Shown: positions 11,119 to 22,108 of the stretch, in pieces
Position numbering within the stretch: the first letter of the stretch is position 1
Layout of the letters: each line of letters starts with the position of its first letter
DNA from: Alectoria sarmentosa
Taxonomy: Eukaryota > Ascomycota > Lecanoromycetes > Lecanorales > Parmeliaceae
NCBI GenBank assembly: GCA_009733775.1
Contig: WOGZ01000103.1
Location: 40,640 to 104,639, forward strand
DNA: 64,000 nt
Reading direction: 5' to 3'
Program-made: the position numbers and the translations under genes
The notes under the pieces: model-generated
Told to the model about the DNA's origin: nothing
What the model saw: only the letters and a program-made list of their open reading frames with translations
The model's database searches: none

Positions 11119-13365
11119 ATGCCATTAGCTCATCTTCATCAACGACGTCAAGACGTACAACCATTTTCCCTTTCCCAATCTCCTTCTCCATCAACTTCAC
11201 CATCACCACCATACTTATCAGCCATCACTTATCTCAACCACCCTCTAATCAAAACCAAAGAAGCCGCTTATACCTCTCACCCACCACCGGCACTCGATTT
11301 GAATTACGAGTTTTCCTCCAACGACTCCTACTACATCGACTCAAGACAGTCAACGCCATCAGACCACTTCAACTGTGGTGTCGTCGACTCACAATATATG
11401 CAGAACAGTGCGTCGCAATACCCACAGGTTCGCGTCCAGCAGTCGTCGACCAACGGACTGCCTTCAGCGACCACTCCTCCGCCCATGGTCGAGGATTTTT
11501 CTCAGCAGTCGTGGAATAACACATATCCAGACAACTCCTACCTGGCGCCCTCTCCACAACACCAATACAATCCTTCCACCAAATACAGGACGCACAAAAG
11601 ACTACCATCAGACTCTTCGGTTGCGTCGGTTGGGCCAGATTCTCCGTACGCTCAGTCGATAACGGACCCCAGAATCGTGGACCCGGACGTGCAATCCATA
11701 CATTCTGCGCACCTTGAAAGTTGGGATCACTCATATTCGAACGTTGGCCAGTATCCGAAGTCAATTTACGCGCAATCCTCCAACAGCGACCTGTTCTACA
11801 ACCAGGCCTTTCAGAACTTCAATCCGGCAGCCAATGATGCCATGTCGATGATGGCGACTCAGACAGCAATGAGTCAAGCTCTGAACCAGCAACGTGGATC
11901 GAATATGAATGGAGTACAGAACACATCGCGGAGAACATTCGGGGGAGGGGTGGATTCGTCATCAGACATCCGCAGCAACACACCGCAACTGGACAGAACA
12001 ATGTCAGATGTGTATCAAGACGAGCTGTACAATCCAGCAATGGCGCAACCAGCTCCGTCGTCGCAGCCTCGTCAACAACAAACACAAGGGAACAATCTGT
12101 CACCGCACAGAAATGCCTTTTCAGATCTACTGCAAGTTGCCAATACCGGCCACCTGACGGCGAGATCAGCTTCACCGGCCATCAACATGTCTCGACAGCG
12201 TTCGCCATTTCGTGAGAGCTCACAATATGCAGTGGATGGGGTCCTCTCAAACCCGAGCAGTCCCGCTGGCGCCACTCGCTTAACCTCGGCCGCCCAATTA
12301 AGAGTGCAGCAAAAGGTGGAAGCAGATACTCACGCGTACTCCCAACACCATCCGCCATCTAGCCATGAGTACTTGAACCCCACCAAAACCATTTCGCCAA
12401 AGGAAGCGCTTCTGGACTACGACAACACAGAAGAAGATGCCAAGATGCCCCTCTTCCCACCAATAAAACGCGAACCTCGGTTTTCTTCGCAGAATCCCAA
12501 CACAGGTCTTCATCGGAATAATACCGACGATAGTATCAGCAACGACCAAAGCTATCCTTCAATGGCAACAAGCAGACGCGATAGCTCCGCATCTTCTGCA
12601 CCTCACTCGTCCGGTCCAGGCTTTCCACTCATGCCTTCATCAATTTCCGCAATACCACAACAATATCCGTTCATATCAGAGTCACGCCGCCAAAGCAGTA
12701 GCATGCGCAGCGCCTCGGACCAGGTGCCAGAGTTCCCAGCATCTTTGACCTCGATGGAGTCTACCAAGAGCGAGACCGGCCAGGCGGAGAATGTTAAGAT
12801 CACGCCAGAAGCCGACCAGAGCCTCCGCTCACCACCATCCTCACAAGAAGCGCCCACTTCACGTCCGGCCAACATGACCGCCTCATCAGGTACTTACACA
12901 TGCACCACCCCAGATTGCCACGCTCGCTTCGACGCCGCGGTTAAACTTCAAAAGCATCGTCGTGAAGCCCACCGTAGTTCATCCCAATATGCATCTACGC
13001 CTACGACTCCTACCTCTGTCACGCATAATGCGCAAGCTGCGGCCAACAACATCTCGCGCAATAATGCACCTGGGCCACACAAGTGCGAAAAGGTCAATCC
13101 TCAGACCGGCAAACCTTGCAACACGGAATTCAGCCGCAGCTACGATCTCACGCGACACGAAGACACGATCCACAACAACCGCAAGCAAAAGGTGCGCTGC
13201 CACTTGTGCACGGAGGAGAAGACATTCAGCAGGAACGATGCATTGACAAGACACATGCGCGTCGTGCACCCAGATGTAGACTTTCCAGGAAAGTCGCGAA
13301 GAGGGCGAAATGAGGGCGTGGATGTTGTGAGGCAGAGAATCGAGACAGGACGTGGAGGACGATGA
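11119..13365 (+). CDS. C2H2 zinc-finger transcription factor, Rpn4 / cutinase-G-box-binding type
   Basis: Intronless gene of 748 residues. Residues 1-590 are low-complexity and rich in Ser, Pro, Gln and Asn, as in fungal activators. Three C2H2 fingers are packed at the C-terminus: finger 1 at about 593-618 (C-x4-C-x12-H-x4-H), finger 2 at about 654-688 with an expanded C-x10-C loop (CEKVNPQTGKPC) and an FSRSYDLTRH helix, and finger 3 at about 693-716 (CHLC, then FSRNDALTRH). The expanded NPxTGKxC loop next to an FSRNDALTRHMRVVH finger recalls the yeast proteasome-gene activator Rpn4 and fungal proteins annotated as cutinase G-box binding factors. That placement is from memory of the family and the target genes are unknown. 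A basic tail follows the last finger. The long, low-complexity upstream region could carry complex control. Confidence 0.88.
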   Translation: MPLAHLHQRRQDVQPFSLSQSPSPSTSPSPPYLSAITYLNHPLIKTKEAAYTSHPPPALDLNYEFSSNDSYYIDSRQSTPSDHFNCGVVDSQYMQNSASQYPQVRVQQSSTNGLPSATTPPPMVEDFSQQSWNNTYPDNSYLAPSPQHQYNPSTKYRTHKRLPSDSSVASVGPDSPYAQSITDPRIVDPDVQSIHSAHLESWDHSYSNVGQYPKSIYAQSSNSDLFYNQAFQNFNPAANDAMSMMATQTAMSQALNQQRGSNMNGVQNTSRRTFGGGVDSSSDIRSNTPQLDRTMSDVYQDELYNPAMAQPAPSSQPRQQQTQGNNLSPHRNAFSDLLQVANTGHLTARSASPAINMSRQRSPFRESSQYAVDGVLSNPSSPAGATRLTSAAQLRVQQKVEADTHAYSQHHPPSSHEYLNPTKTISPKEALLDYDNTEEDAKMPLFPPIKREPRFSSQNPNTGLHRNNTDDSISNDQSYPSMATSRRDSSASSAPHSSGPGFPLMPSSISAIPQQYPFISESRRQSSSMRSASDQVPEFPASLTSMESTKSETGQAENVKITPEADQSLRSPPSSQEAPTSRPANMTASSGTYTCTTPDCHARFDAAVKLQKHRREAHRSSSQYASTPTTPTSVTHNAQAAANNISRNNAPGPHKCEKVNPQTGKPCNTEFSRSYDLTRHEDTIHNNRKQKVRCHLCTEEKTFSRNDALTRHMRVVHPDVDFPGKSRRGRNEGVDVVRQRIETGRGGR

Positions 13366-13915
13366 TCCGGCAATACAATCGGATCTTTGCTTTGGAACTT
13401 TTCATTGGCTGGACCGACTTTATCATGCATGCATTGTGCTTTAGTGAGTGCAAGGATAGCAAGCGAGGCGTTCTGGGAAAAAGCTTGCAAGACTTTATGA
13501 TTGATTGAACGAACGGTGATAAAGAACTGAGAGTATCTAATAATGGCAGCTTGTCGGATCTTGCTCCATTTCTTTGGTAGGGCGATTTTTACATATCCTG
13601 GTGTTTTCTTCCCTTCTGGCAGCATTGCAAAAAGGACTTATGCATGCACGATACCACGGATTCGTTGATTTTAAAATCCAGCACTTCACTCGCCCTTCAT
13701 TTTGGGTTTGAGCATGCTTTTCTACGACCATATGGTATATAGTTCAATTACATAATTTAAGACTGGAAATTGATGGCTCTTTCTATAGTCGTACGTGCAC
13801 GGTACTCTGCTCGTAGCCAAGTGTTGATGCCTACACGACAAATATTGACTATGTTTGGTATCTTTATTAATCCCCTCCTCTGCCCAAGCTTTTCAGCAAG
13901 CCCTGCAATCTCGCC
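13366..13915. other. Convergent 3' region between the zinc-finger gene and NAF1
   Basis: No coding sequence is supported. It probably holds both 3' UTRs. Confidence 0.5.
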
Positions 13916-16486
13916 TCATTTGGATCCTGGCGCTGCCGAACCCGTACTATTACTAACACTACCAATAGACGCTCCCTGTTGCTGCTGCTGACTATATCCC
14001 TGCTGCCAACTGGGAGGCGACGAAGATTGCCCTTGCTGTTTGAAGAAGTTCGGATTAATGTGCGCGCCTGGAGGGATCGAGGGCGTCCGCGGTGTTTGCT
14101 GTGGAGGGTACTGCGGTCGAGGAGGATACGGCATGTCGGGTTGAGATGCGAACGGTTGCAAGTAGCCCTGGCGTGACATAGATTGCTGAGGTTGGTGGTA
14201 CTGGGGGTAGTTCTGCTGGGGGAAGTGGGAAGGGTAGGTTTGATGTGGTGGTTGTTGGAAATAGGATTGGTGGTAGGCATTGGGATATTGAGGAGGGTAG
14301 CTTGGGGGAGCGCGGATTTCTGGTTGCAGCTGGGACTGGTAGGCAGGCGGAGGAGGTATTGGCGATTGCTGGGGTGGAGGGCGAGGGAAGCCGTTGCCTT
14401 GATGAGTGGACCGTTGGTAGCCAATGGTCTCTGGGCGAGGGCGTGGTGGGAGACCGTTGGTTGGAGAAGGGCCAAAGCCGTTAGTCTGAGGCGTTGGAGG
14501 GCTGGGATGCTCATATGGTTGAACTTTCCCACCACGGCTTCCGAAGTCTTTTCGGTTTTGTTTCCCCCCTCGCTCTGAGCCTCGCAACCCACGATTACCA
14601 GCTTTGCCTCGACTGTCTCCTCTGCCTCTGTTACCCCCTCTGCTATCGCCGCGACCTCTGTTGATGTTTCCACGCCTAGCGTGGTTATCCATTGGCGGTG
14701 CTTGGCGGGAGAGTATTTCGTGAAGATTAGAAGGTCGTGTTAGAGGCGTGTATAGGCCATCTCCGTCCTCGTTATCATTAACATTCATGCCATCAGCATC
14801 GTCGTAGTTCAGAGCAGCCTCCGCAGAAGTTGGGGCATGTTCTTGAACCGGATGTAAGCCACCATTAAGACGAGGGACAGGCCCGCCATGTCGCTGCTGT
14901 GGTCCACGTGAAAATCCGTCCAGCTGGCCATCTCGAGCATAACGTTTCGCCACTCGCTGTTGCTTGACTTGCCGTTTGTGCTCGGCTTCAGCTTCGTCGT
15001 CTGAGAATTCAAGCTCGTCGTCGTTGACCTCTTCGTCGTGCAGGTTCGAGGCGTCAGAACCCTTGAAAGCTTTCAGCGGCTGCGTGAAGACCGTGGTAGA
15101 GTGTTCTATAACGTAGAAGATTTTTGTACCTCTGTCGATGCCAGCTTCGGCGATGGCAGTCGTATTGGTGAATCGTACTGAGTAGTATGGTTGTTGGACT
15201 CGGCCCAGAGTCTCTGAAACGACTCCAATCACAGATCTATCCTGGAGACAGAGCAGGGACCCAGATTCAAGAACTTGATACTCTCCAGATGTATTTGCTT
15301 TTATCACAGCCAAGTTCTCGACGGTATTTTCAACGAGCCCTAATTCCTCGATCTTCATGTCCTCTGTAATTGCGACAGTCGACTTTGGCACCAATTCATC
15401 TGGCTTCTCGTTCAGCGTCCGTGGCACTTCTGCAAATATTTTACGTCCTTTGCCTTTGCCATCATCGTCTGATCCTCCGTCTTCTGCCATTAGCCTACGA
15501 GCTTGCTCTGCTGGGCTCAGCATCTCGTAGTCATCAGCGTCGCTGTCATCCGACGAAGAAGTATCGGTAGAATCATCCGAGGATGAATCAGATCCAAGCG
15601 GAGAAGAATCCAATTCGAACTCTGCTTCTTCGTTGTCCTTATTGGCCTCCGCCAGTTCTTCGAAGGCTGGCTTCGTAAAGATTGTCTTTTCGTTCTGTTC
15701 AGTCATAGGTTTTGCTCCTGAGAAATTTTCTTTTTGAACCTTTTCATTATTTTGATCAATTTCATTGAATTGTAATATTCCTGCGTGGGTTCCTCCTATG
15801 TCATCGTTTGAGTCTGTGGTTGTTGACGGTGCGTCCTCGATCGAACAAGGTCCGGGCAGCCAAAATCTATTGTCAATGACAGTTCCTGAAGAGTGCCAGT
15901 CTAGTGGAACTTGTCCTGGCTCTGATCTTGAGCGTGTCACGTCCTGACTAAATGGCGCCTCTGCTTCCATCACCCGTTCTTCAGAATTTATATTCCCTAT
16001 AGCATTCCTATTCACAAGGATCTCGCTAGCTATGGAGGAGATATGTTCACGTTCGGTGTTTTGGTTATCGACAGTGCGCTCGTCGTCGACGGTTGCATCT
16101 AGCCCACCATTGACTTGAAGCTTTTGCTCATCCTGCAGCTTCATATCCTTAACATTTCCTGTTGACGAGCTCTGTTTCGTCTCTGAGAAAAATGACGGTT
16201 GCGACAGCTGCTGAGGAATCTCAAGTGAAGAAGCGGGATCATCATTGAACATCCCCAGACCAGGGAGCTGGAAGAGCTTCTGGCCTTTTGGAAAGGCGGG
16301 TCCGCTGAGTGCTGGCGCAGGAACACGAGACATTTTGGAGGGGCTTTGAGGCTGCAACGGCAACGCACCATATAGATCGTCCATATCGTCAGCCAGTGTA
16401 GCCGGATCCAGGGCTGTTTCAGGTTCTGAAGCTTCCAGTCGAATCTTCTTTGGCGAAGGCATCTCGAAGTCTGCAGATCGGTCCAT
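13916..16486 (-). CDS. NAF1: H/ACA ribonucleoprotein assembly factor Naf1
   Basis: Nuclear assembly factor that holds the Gar1 place on nascent H/ACA snoRNPs. Single exon, 856 residues from the ATG at 16486; the frame extends upstream only to a GTG. The N-terminal third is acidic and disordered, with a Ser/Asp-rich stretch before the core. The Gar1/Naf1 beta-barrel domain covers about residues 375-515, from EDMKIEELGLVENTVENLAV through SVIGVVSETLGRVQQPYYSV and GTKIFYVIEHSTTVF, followed by an acidic and basic helix. The C-terminal part is an RG-rich RNA-binding stretch (NRGRGDSRGGNRGRGDSRG) and a long Pro/Gln-rich tail. The protein is longer than yeast Naf1, mainly through the disordered ends, as is usual in filamentous fungi. 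It is divergent from ALG9 across about 300 bp. Confidence 0.95.
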   Translation of the reverse strand: MDRSADFEMPSPKKIRLEASEPETALDPATLADDMDDLYGALPLQPQSPSKMSRVPAPALSGPAFPKGQKLFQLPGLGMFNDDPASSLEIPQQLSQPSFFSETKQSSSTGNVKDMKLQDEQKLQVNGGLDATVDDERTVDNQNTEREHISSIASEILVNRNAIGNINSEERVMEAEAPFSQDVTRSRSEPGQVPLDWHSSGTVIDNRFWLPGPCSIEDAPSTTTDSNDDIGGTHAGILQFNEIDQNNEKVQKENFSGAKPMTEQNEKTIFTKPAFEELAEANKDNEEAEFELDSSPLGSDSSSDDSTDTSSSDDSDADDYEMLSPAEQARRLMAEDGGSDDDGKGKGRKIFAEVPRTLNEKPDELVPKSTVAITEDMKIEELGLVENTVENLAVIKANTSGEYQVLESGSLLCLQDRSVIGVVSETLGRVQQPYYSVRFTNTTAIAEAGIDRGTKIFYVIEHSTTVFTQPLKAFKGSDASNLHDEEVNDDELEFSDDEAEAEHKRQVKQQRVAKRYARDGQLDGFSRGPQQRHGGPVPRLNGGLHPVQEHAPTSAEAALNYDDADGMNVNDNEDGDGLYTPLTRPSNLHEILSRQAPPMDNHARRGNINRGRGDSRGGNRGRGDSRGKAGNRGLRGSERGGKQNRKDFGSRGGKVQPYEHPSPPTPQTNGFGPSPTNGLPPRPRPETIGYQRSTHQGNGFPRPPPQQSPIPPPPAYQSQLQPEIRAPPSYPPQYPNAYHQSYFQQPPHQTYPSHFPQQNYPQYHQPQQSMSRQGYLQPFASQPDMPYPPRPQYPPQQTPRTPSIPPGAHINPNFFKQQGQSSSPPSWQQGYSQQQQQGASIGSVSNSTGSAAPGSK

Positions 16487-16790
16487 TTCGGTAGGACATA
16501 TGGAATAACGCTTCAGAGCGACTGGCGGACTGCTTGATGGTCTCACAGCTTGAATTTTCTCGGACTAGAATCGAATAAAGCACGCAGTGTTGCGAGAGAC
16601 AAAAACTAGAAGCTTCAAAACTTTTCTCATAGAGAAGTCTTGGCTGCAGCTTTTTATTAGCGTCCGTGCGTCCCCATGTACTTAAGGTACGGTAAGTACA
16701 CTTGCCGCGCTAAGACTGGACCCCTGCTCCCATTCTCAGACCAGTACTTCACATCTTCCTCTCTACAACCAAAGGACGACCATAGACGCG

Positions 16791-18704
16791 ATGAAGGGTG
16801 TTGCATCTGTTTTCGGTCAGGAGAAGACAATCGAGGTTACACCAGACGCCAAAACACGGATGCGGTCCTCGCCTTCGTCAAATTCAGGAACAAGCAACCC
16901 TTTCGATCTGTCCTCAGCTGCGGCCTTCTGCGTATTCCTTTCCGTCAATCTGCTAGCCTCCACGTACGCCCCTATACAGGACTGTGACGAAGTGTTCAAT
17001 TACTGGGAGGCTACGCACTATATCGCTCATGGATTCGGCCTGCAGACTTGGGAGTACTCGCCCGAGTATGCCATTCGGAGCTGGCTGTATGCCTTGATCC
17101 ATGCAATACCCAGTAAAATTGCGGCTGTTTTCCTTTCAAAGAAGGTCTTCGAATTCTACTTTATCCGTGGGGTGCTTGGATTGGCCTGCGCAAGCTGTGA
17201 AACGCGCCTATTCTCTACTATTTCACGGACAATGGACCCGAGGATTGCTGTGATTTTCTTGCTCGCCATGGTATCAAGTTCTGGGATGTTCCATGCGTCC
17301 GTGGCTTACCTGCCTTCAAGCTTTGCGATGTATACCGCAATGATGGGCGCAGTAGCATTCATGAATGTGAAAGATGGATTGAAAACCACCGAGGGAATTA
17401 CGTGGTTTGGCATTGGAGCGACTGTCGGGTGGCCATTTTCTGCAGCTCTCATCCTACCTTTCATTCCTTACGAGTTGGAATACCTAAAGAGGACTGCCGA
17501 TGTGAATGGGGTAGCATCCAGGGTCTTTGGTGGCGTATTGAGGACCTTGGTCATAGTGGTGAGTGTCTATACTCCGAGTTATGTCGGCAGAAAGATGCGC
17601 TGACCTATGTAGTCTCTTCAAGTGGGCGTCGATCTGTTATTCTACGGCAGAGTGATATTTGTCCCTTGGCGCATCGTATCTTACAACATACTCAGCGGCT
17701 CATCACGGGGGCCCGATATCTTTGGAATTGAGCCTTGGCACTTCTATATCCGCAATCTACTTTTGAACTTCAACGCATGGTTTTTGCTTGCTATGTGTGC
17801 CGGACCGATTCTTGGGCTGCAGCTTCTGTTCCCTCGTCTGTCCACGAGTAGATCCACTACCTTGAGAAGCATGATGAGTAGCACTCCATTCTATATGTGG
17901 CTTGCCATTTTCTCTGCTCAATCTCACAAAGAGGAGAGATTTATGTATCCGGCGTATCCTTTTCTTTGCTTGAACGCTGCCATAGCCATGCACACTGTGC
18001 TCAATCACTTGGGACATCCGAGCCCAAAAAGCATCATTGGAAAGAGGTCTGCAAAGACCAAATTGGTCCTGGTGGGCTCCTTTGTGCTTGCCATTGCCAC
18101 CGTCGGAATTTTGAGGACTGTGGGAACCGTGAGCGCTTATAGTGCTCCTCTCGAGGTTTACAAATCATTGCAGAATCCAGAATACGCAGACGTGCAAGGC
18201 AACGTCTGCCTAGGAAAGGAGTGGTATCGTTTTCCCTCATCCTACTTTCTGCCAAACAGAATGCGAGCCAAATTTGTCAAGAGTTCTTTTGATGGCTTGC
18301 TCCCTGGCGAGTTCAGCGAAGTCGGAAGCGTCTCGGGAATCTTCCCTACATGGCTAATACCTTCTGGTATGAACGATCAGAATATTGAGGATCCTGGCAA
18401 GCATGTATGACGTCTTCTTGTTTCGTTTGTTGCTGCTTGCTAACTTCTAAAGGTCACAGTTGGTCACTGCTCGTTCATGGTGGATTCGTTCTTCTCTGGA
18501 TCCAAACCTTCGACGCTGGAGCCGAATTATATCGTCGATGGGAAGAACTGGGAGCAGGTGCAGTGCCATAAGTTTCTTGATTCCTCGCAAACCCATCCTT
18601 TGAGTCGCATACTCTGGATACCTGACTGGGAACTCATTCCACTGAAATTCCGAAGACAATGGGGCAGATATTGCCTGTTGCGGCGAAAGTCGGCCACTGC
18701 TTAA
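16791..18704 (+). CDS. ALG9: Alpha-1,2-mannosyltransferase Alg9
   Basis: GT22-family ER-membrane enzyme that adds alpha-1,2-mannose to the lipid-linked oligosaccharide precursor of N-glycans, from dolichol-phosphate mannose. Exons are 16791-17558, 17613-18404 and 18453-18704; the introns of 54 and 48 bp have donors GTGAGT and GTATGA and acceptors GTAG and AAAG, giving 603 residues. The lumenal signature DCDEVFNYWEATHYIAHGFG followed by QTWEYSPEYAIRSW separates Alg9 from Alg12 and the GPI mannosyltransferases. Several hydrophobic segments follow, and SHKEERFMYPAYPFL is the conserved later motif. The last exon restores VTVGHCSFMVDS, expected near the C-terminus. The length fits the family. Confidence 0.95.
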
Positions 18705-19128
18705 GCTTCTGGGCCCGTCGTCGAATCACATTACGCAACCCTCTTGTCCCAATCATAATTTGGGCAATGAGATCCCTGGGCGAAGACCGAACAAGTTTGA
18801 CTGTGGAGAGTTGACCTTGAGGAGCTTGGTACACAATTCATGGGCTACTAACCCAATATGGTGCGGATTTCCAGCTGCAAGATATCTGTCCGCCTAATCT
18901 TTCCACACTTTTAGCTCGTATGTCTACCCCACGTTTGAAGCACTTCACCACTTCAATGTTTGGCTACAATCTAAAGGTCTGACCACACATCGTCCTATTT
19001 CGTCAGAATGATTCTCTTCATTCTCTTCATTCACTTCGATAGAGCTAGAAATCCCACTGATCCTTTGAAATCCAAGAGAGCGCTCTTCGATAAAACTCGC
19101 TACCATCTGGTGAAGGTGTCTTGCTACA
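18705..19128. other. Short intergenic region, ALG9 3' end to DUF3445 5' end
   Basis: About 420 bp with no coding sequence I can support. It should hold the ALG9 3' UTR and the promoter of the next gene on the same strand. Confidence 0.5.
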
Positions 19129-20478
19129 ATGGCATCAGACTTTCTACCTTGGAATGGGGGAAGATATGCTGACCGATTGACAACATTGATTGCTGCGAAT
19201 GCAAAACAGGGCTTGTATGGTGGAATTGTTGCCGTCCTATTTGGTTGGCTTCTGGCTACCAAGTTGATCAACCGTAACAAGTCATCTGTACAGAGGGAAA
19301 AGTCACCAGACCTCGAAAAGCCCATGTCCATCAAGGCGAGCACATTCAAGGCTCCTGAAAGACCTTCTGGGGTATGGCTACCCGTTGAATTCAAACGCCC
19401 CGATGCATCGCCCTATCCGGATTGGGATGTACACAAGACAGACCCGCTGCCATACCGACCATTCAGGCATGGCCCGTACCACATCACTATGGGTCTGCGG
19501 ACGATGCAATGGGATGATTGGATCGAGCTGGACAATCACTACCTGAAGTTCCATGCCGACAAAGCAAACAGAATAGAGGAGAGGGGGGAGAAATGCTGTC
19601 GGACAGCTCCTGAGGCTTATGACGGTGCTGTGGAGCTACTCGAAGAACTGTGAGCTCAATTTTCCCAACCATCAGACCAATTTAGCTGATCATTTTACCA
19701 ATCTAGCTGCGACTACCTCCCTCAACGCTATCCTACCCTTTTTCAGAGGACAGATGTTGGTGTTTCCAACCTCGCGACGGAGGAGACGTTCGACATTGTT
19801 CAACGCCCGCTGGCCGAAGATCCCATGGCGATGTGCGCCCGTTTGGTCCAGGACGACCTTGCAATCATGTTCGAAAAACCCGACGGCCAATACTACCTCC
19901 TGGCTGGCGCCATACTGCTTGCCGGCTTCTGGCGGCTAAGCGACAAATTCGGCATGCCACTCTCCGAGATTCATACAAGCGGTGACGTCCCCGGCTTCAA
20001 AACCAAACTGGAGAAGGGGATGCGGAATTTTTTCCGGAGAATCCAGCCGCAGGGTCCCGTCCTGCGAAACAATTATTTTATGCAAGTTGATGATGAGCTG
20101 GCTTGGAGCCACAGCATAGGCCCCGAGGATGGGGATGGCTCACAAGCTGCAGGATGGAGTACTGCCGCAAAAGACAAAACGATTGAACATCACCACTTTA
20201 GAAGCGAAAGGCAGTCCCTGCGACGTTTGCCGCGCAGTGGAGGTGTTGTGTTTACCATCAGGACCTATTTCGAGCCTGTCACTGCGATTGCGAAGGAGCC
20301 TGGTGTTCCAGGGAGATTGGCGAGCGCTGTGAGGAGCTGGGGGGACGACGTCTCGAAGTACAAGGGAAAGGAGAGGTATCAGGATGTTCTGCTGGAATAT
20401 CTGGACGGGCAGCACAAGAAACAGCTTGAAGAAGGTGTCGTCACAGAGGACGAAGAGGATGGAAAATATCCGTACTAA
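19129..20478 (+). CDS. DUF3445 family protein (heme-dependent oxidative N-demethylase-like)
   Basis: Exons 19129-19649 and 19707-20478 (57-bp intron, donor GTGAGC, acceptor CTAG; codon CT|C) give 430 residues. A hydrophobic helix near residues 30-46 (GGIVAVLFGWLLATKLI) suggests membrane anchoring. DUF3445 hallmarks follow: RPFRHGPYHITMGLRTMQWDDWIELD, the CDYLPQRYPTLF segment restored by splicing, and the C-terminal ERQSLRRLPRSGGVVFTIRTY block. A bacterial relative has been described as a heme-dependent dimethylamine demethylase; whether this fungal protein acts on amines is unknown. Fungal members are common and often membrane-anchored. Placement in the family is firm; the activity is inference. 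Confidence 0.88.
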
Positions 20479-21276
20479 AAGTAGTAAATAGTGGTAACGT
20501 ACTCTACGCAGAATTGGTATTATAATTAATTGCCTGAATTAGTGGTAAATGCACGGGCAAGTAAACGTCGCAAACGACATTCTTACTCGTATAATAAATA
20601 AGTACCCTACGATGCCTAGGGCTCGGATTGCCAACTTGGGACTCAAGATACCTGTGCTAAATTGGGCGTCAACTTGGTCCCAATGGTCGAAATCCCAAGT
20701 TGCGTCTATGTAGATACACCGTATACCCCATCAATAGGCGGTTTCTTGGGCCCAACTCATAGAGTCACAGCAAAAAAAAGATTGAGCAGTCACAACGATG
20801 GTGACAACGAGATCCAGGATAGGTCTGTCGAGGAATGATGGTGCTATCACACAATGGTATCACACCATGATACCACATCATGGCCACGATACCGCATCGT
20901 TGTAACACATCACGGTAAGCGTGGCAGGCCTCGGCGAGGTCTTGGCAAGTTGGCTTACTGTTGGCTGACATGGTCATGGTCAGCAAATTTTTCTGACCCC
21001 TAACGGTTACTGCCATGGGGATGCATATCGATCTGGGCGAAAAGTGCCATCCGAAGTCCACATCTTTAGGTCTGAGCCACGGATATCAGAAAATCTGAGG
21101 TGTCATGCTCCCTTCATGCCCACATCATTTTTTCCTCGCATAGGGACTGCTGGTTGTTCTCCAAGGGCACAGATTAGTGGCGTTGCTCTGGGGGTTCAGT
21201 CAAGCACCCGTTTCGTAGCGGACAACGCCTCCATTTGTAGGAAGATGCCTATCAGGCGCAGCACCTCGAAGGCCTC
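20479..21276. other. Intergenic region holding one MITE-like element
   Basis: About 800 bp between convergent genes. Most of it is the repeat at 20627-20957; the rest shows no coding sequence. Confidence 0.5.
20627..20957 (-). mobile_element. MITE-like TIR element, copy A
   Basis: The ends carry inverted GCCAACTTG motifs (20630-20638 and, complemented, near 20946-20954). Read on the minus strand the element is similar along its length to copy B at 34595-34896, including two exact blocks: cctattgatgggg (minus strand of 20726-20738) and tgtgataccattgtgtg (minus strand of 20848-20864). It has no coding capacity. Copy A is about 30 bp longer than copy B. The superfamily is unclear because no target-site duplication is obvious. 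Confidence 0.7.
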
Positions 21277-22108
21277 TCAGCTTTCATCCATATGCAAGTC
21301 TTTCCTCCTCTTTTCTTCTCTGTTGTTTAGCCACGACAGATAACTCTGCCATCCTACAGCCACAATCCCTGCGAACAGAGCCCTGTACTGCGGTAAAATA
21401 TATGTAAAGTTGAACGCAGTGACCGCTGGCCAAAGCTTGCAGCTGTTGACGAAACTAGTCGGCACGGTCCTTATGATCCTCTCCCATGCGTCGGGCAAGC
21501 TGTCGCCGCAGAGCAGGGATTGCATGCCGAAGAAGTAGCTGTTGAAAACAGGAGTGAAGACAATTTGGTTAACGACGACTTTGGTGGCCAGGGAGAGGAG
21601 TTGGGAGGGATAATTGAAGATGGTGCCTAAATATATAAACCTGTATAGCAGCGCTCAGCTTTCCATAGTTCCACGTCAACGTTCGAGATTAGTGAAAGAC
21701 CTACCATGCGTAAGCAGGAATGGAAAAAATGCCCCCAATGGTCAAATGTCGTAAGGTCCTGAACGGATTATATCCCTCGCCATCAATGTACTGTGCTGTC
21801 AGGTCCCCACATAGGTACACCACAAGAGAGGTTCCTAATTGGGTGGGCCATGGTCTTGTCTTCTGAGCCCGAGCATATCCAGCAAAAATTACCGATAAGG
21901 GACCAAGTCGTTCCCATATAGGTCGTGGGGATATCTCTGCCGGCGTGGCTGGAGGTGATCCTTCTCTTTTGCTGACAGTCGAAGGTCTCTCAGTTGGCTT
22001 ATCTACAGCCGTGTTTTTCTGCCGTTTTGTAGGGGAGAAAAATTGTTGGTGTCGCTGAGCGGACCGCCTTAGGACAAGGCGCACGGAGGCATGGAGGATT
22101 ATTGCCAT
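21277..22108 (-). CDS. Mpv17/PMP22 family membrane protein
   Basis: Small integral membrane protein of the Mpv17/PMP22/Sym1 family, found in the mitochondrial inner membrane or peroxisome and linked to solute flux and stress tolerance. Exons 21705-22108 and 21277-21640 are split by a 64-bp intron (donor GTAGGT, acceptor ACAG) inside a Trp codon, giving 255 residues. The start at 22108 is the first ATG in frame; the frame reaches further upstream only to TTG. The N-terminus (MAIILHASVRLVLRRSAQRH) is basic and lacks acidic residues, like a mitochondrial presequence. Family signatures are TSLVVYLCGDLTAQYIDG, the HLTIGGIFSIPAYAWFIYLG segment made by splicing, and KLWPAVTAFNFTYILPQYRA followed by WQSYLSWLNNRE at the C-terminus. 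It is divergent from EXO5. Confidence 0.9.

Noticed and set aside
13867..14673. 268-codon minus-strand frame at the NAF1 3' end
   Set aside because: It overlaps the Pro/Gln- and RG-rich end of NAF1 in another frame; repetitive codons keep the shadow frame open.
16486..16546. Twenty-residue N-terminal extension of NAF1
   Set aside because: Would need a GTG start; the ATG at 16486 is the first real start in frame.
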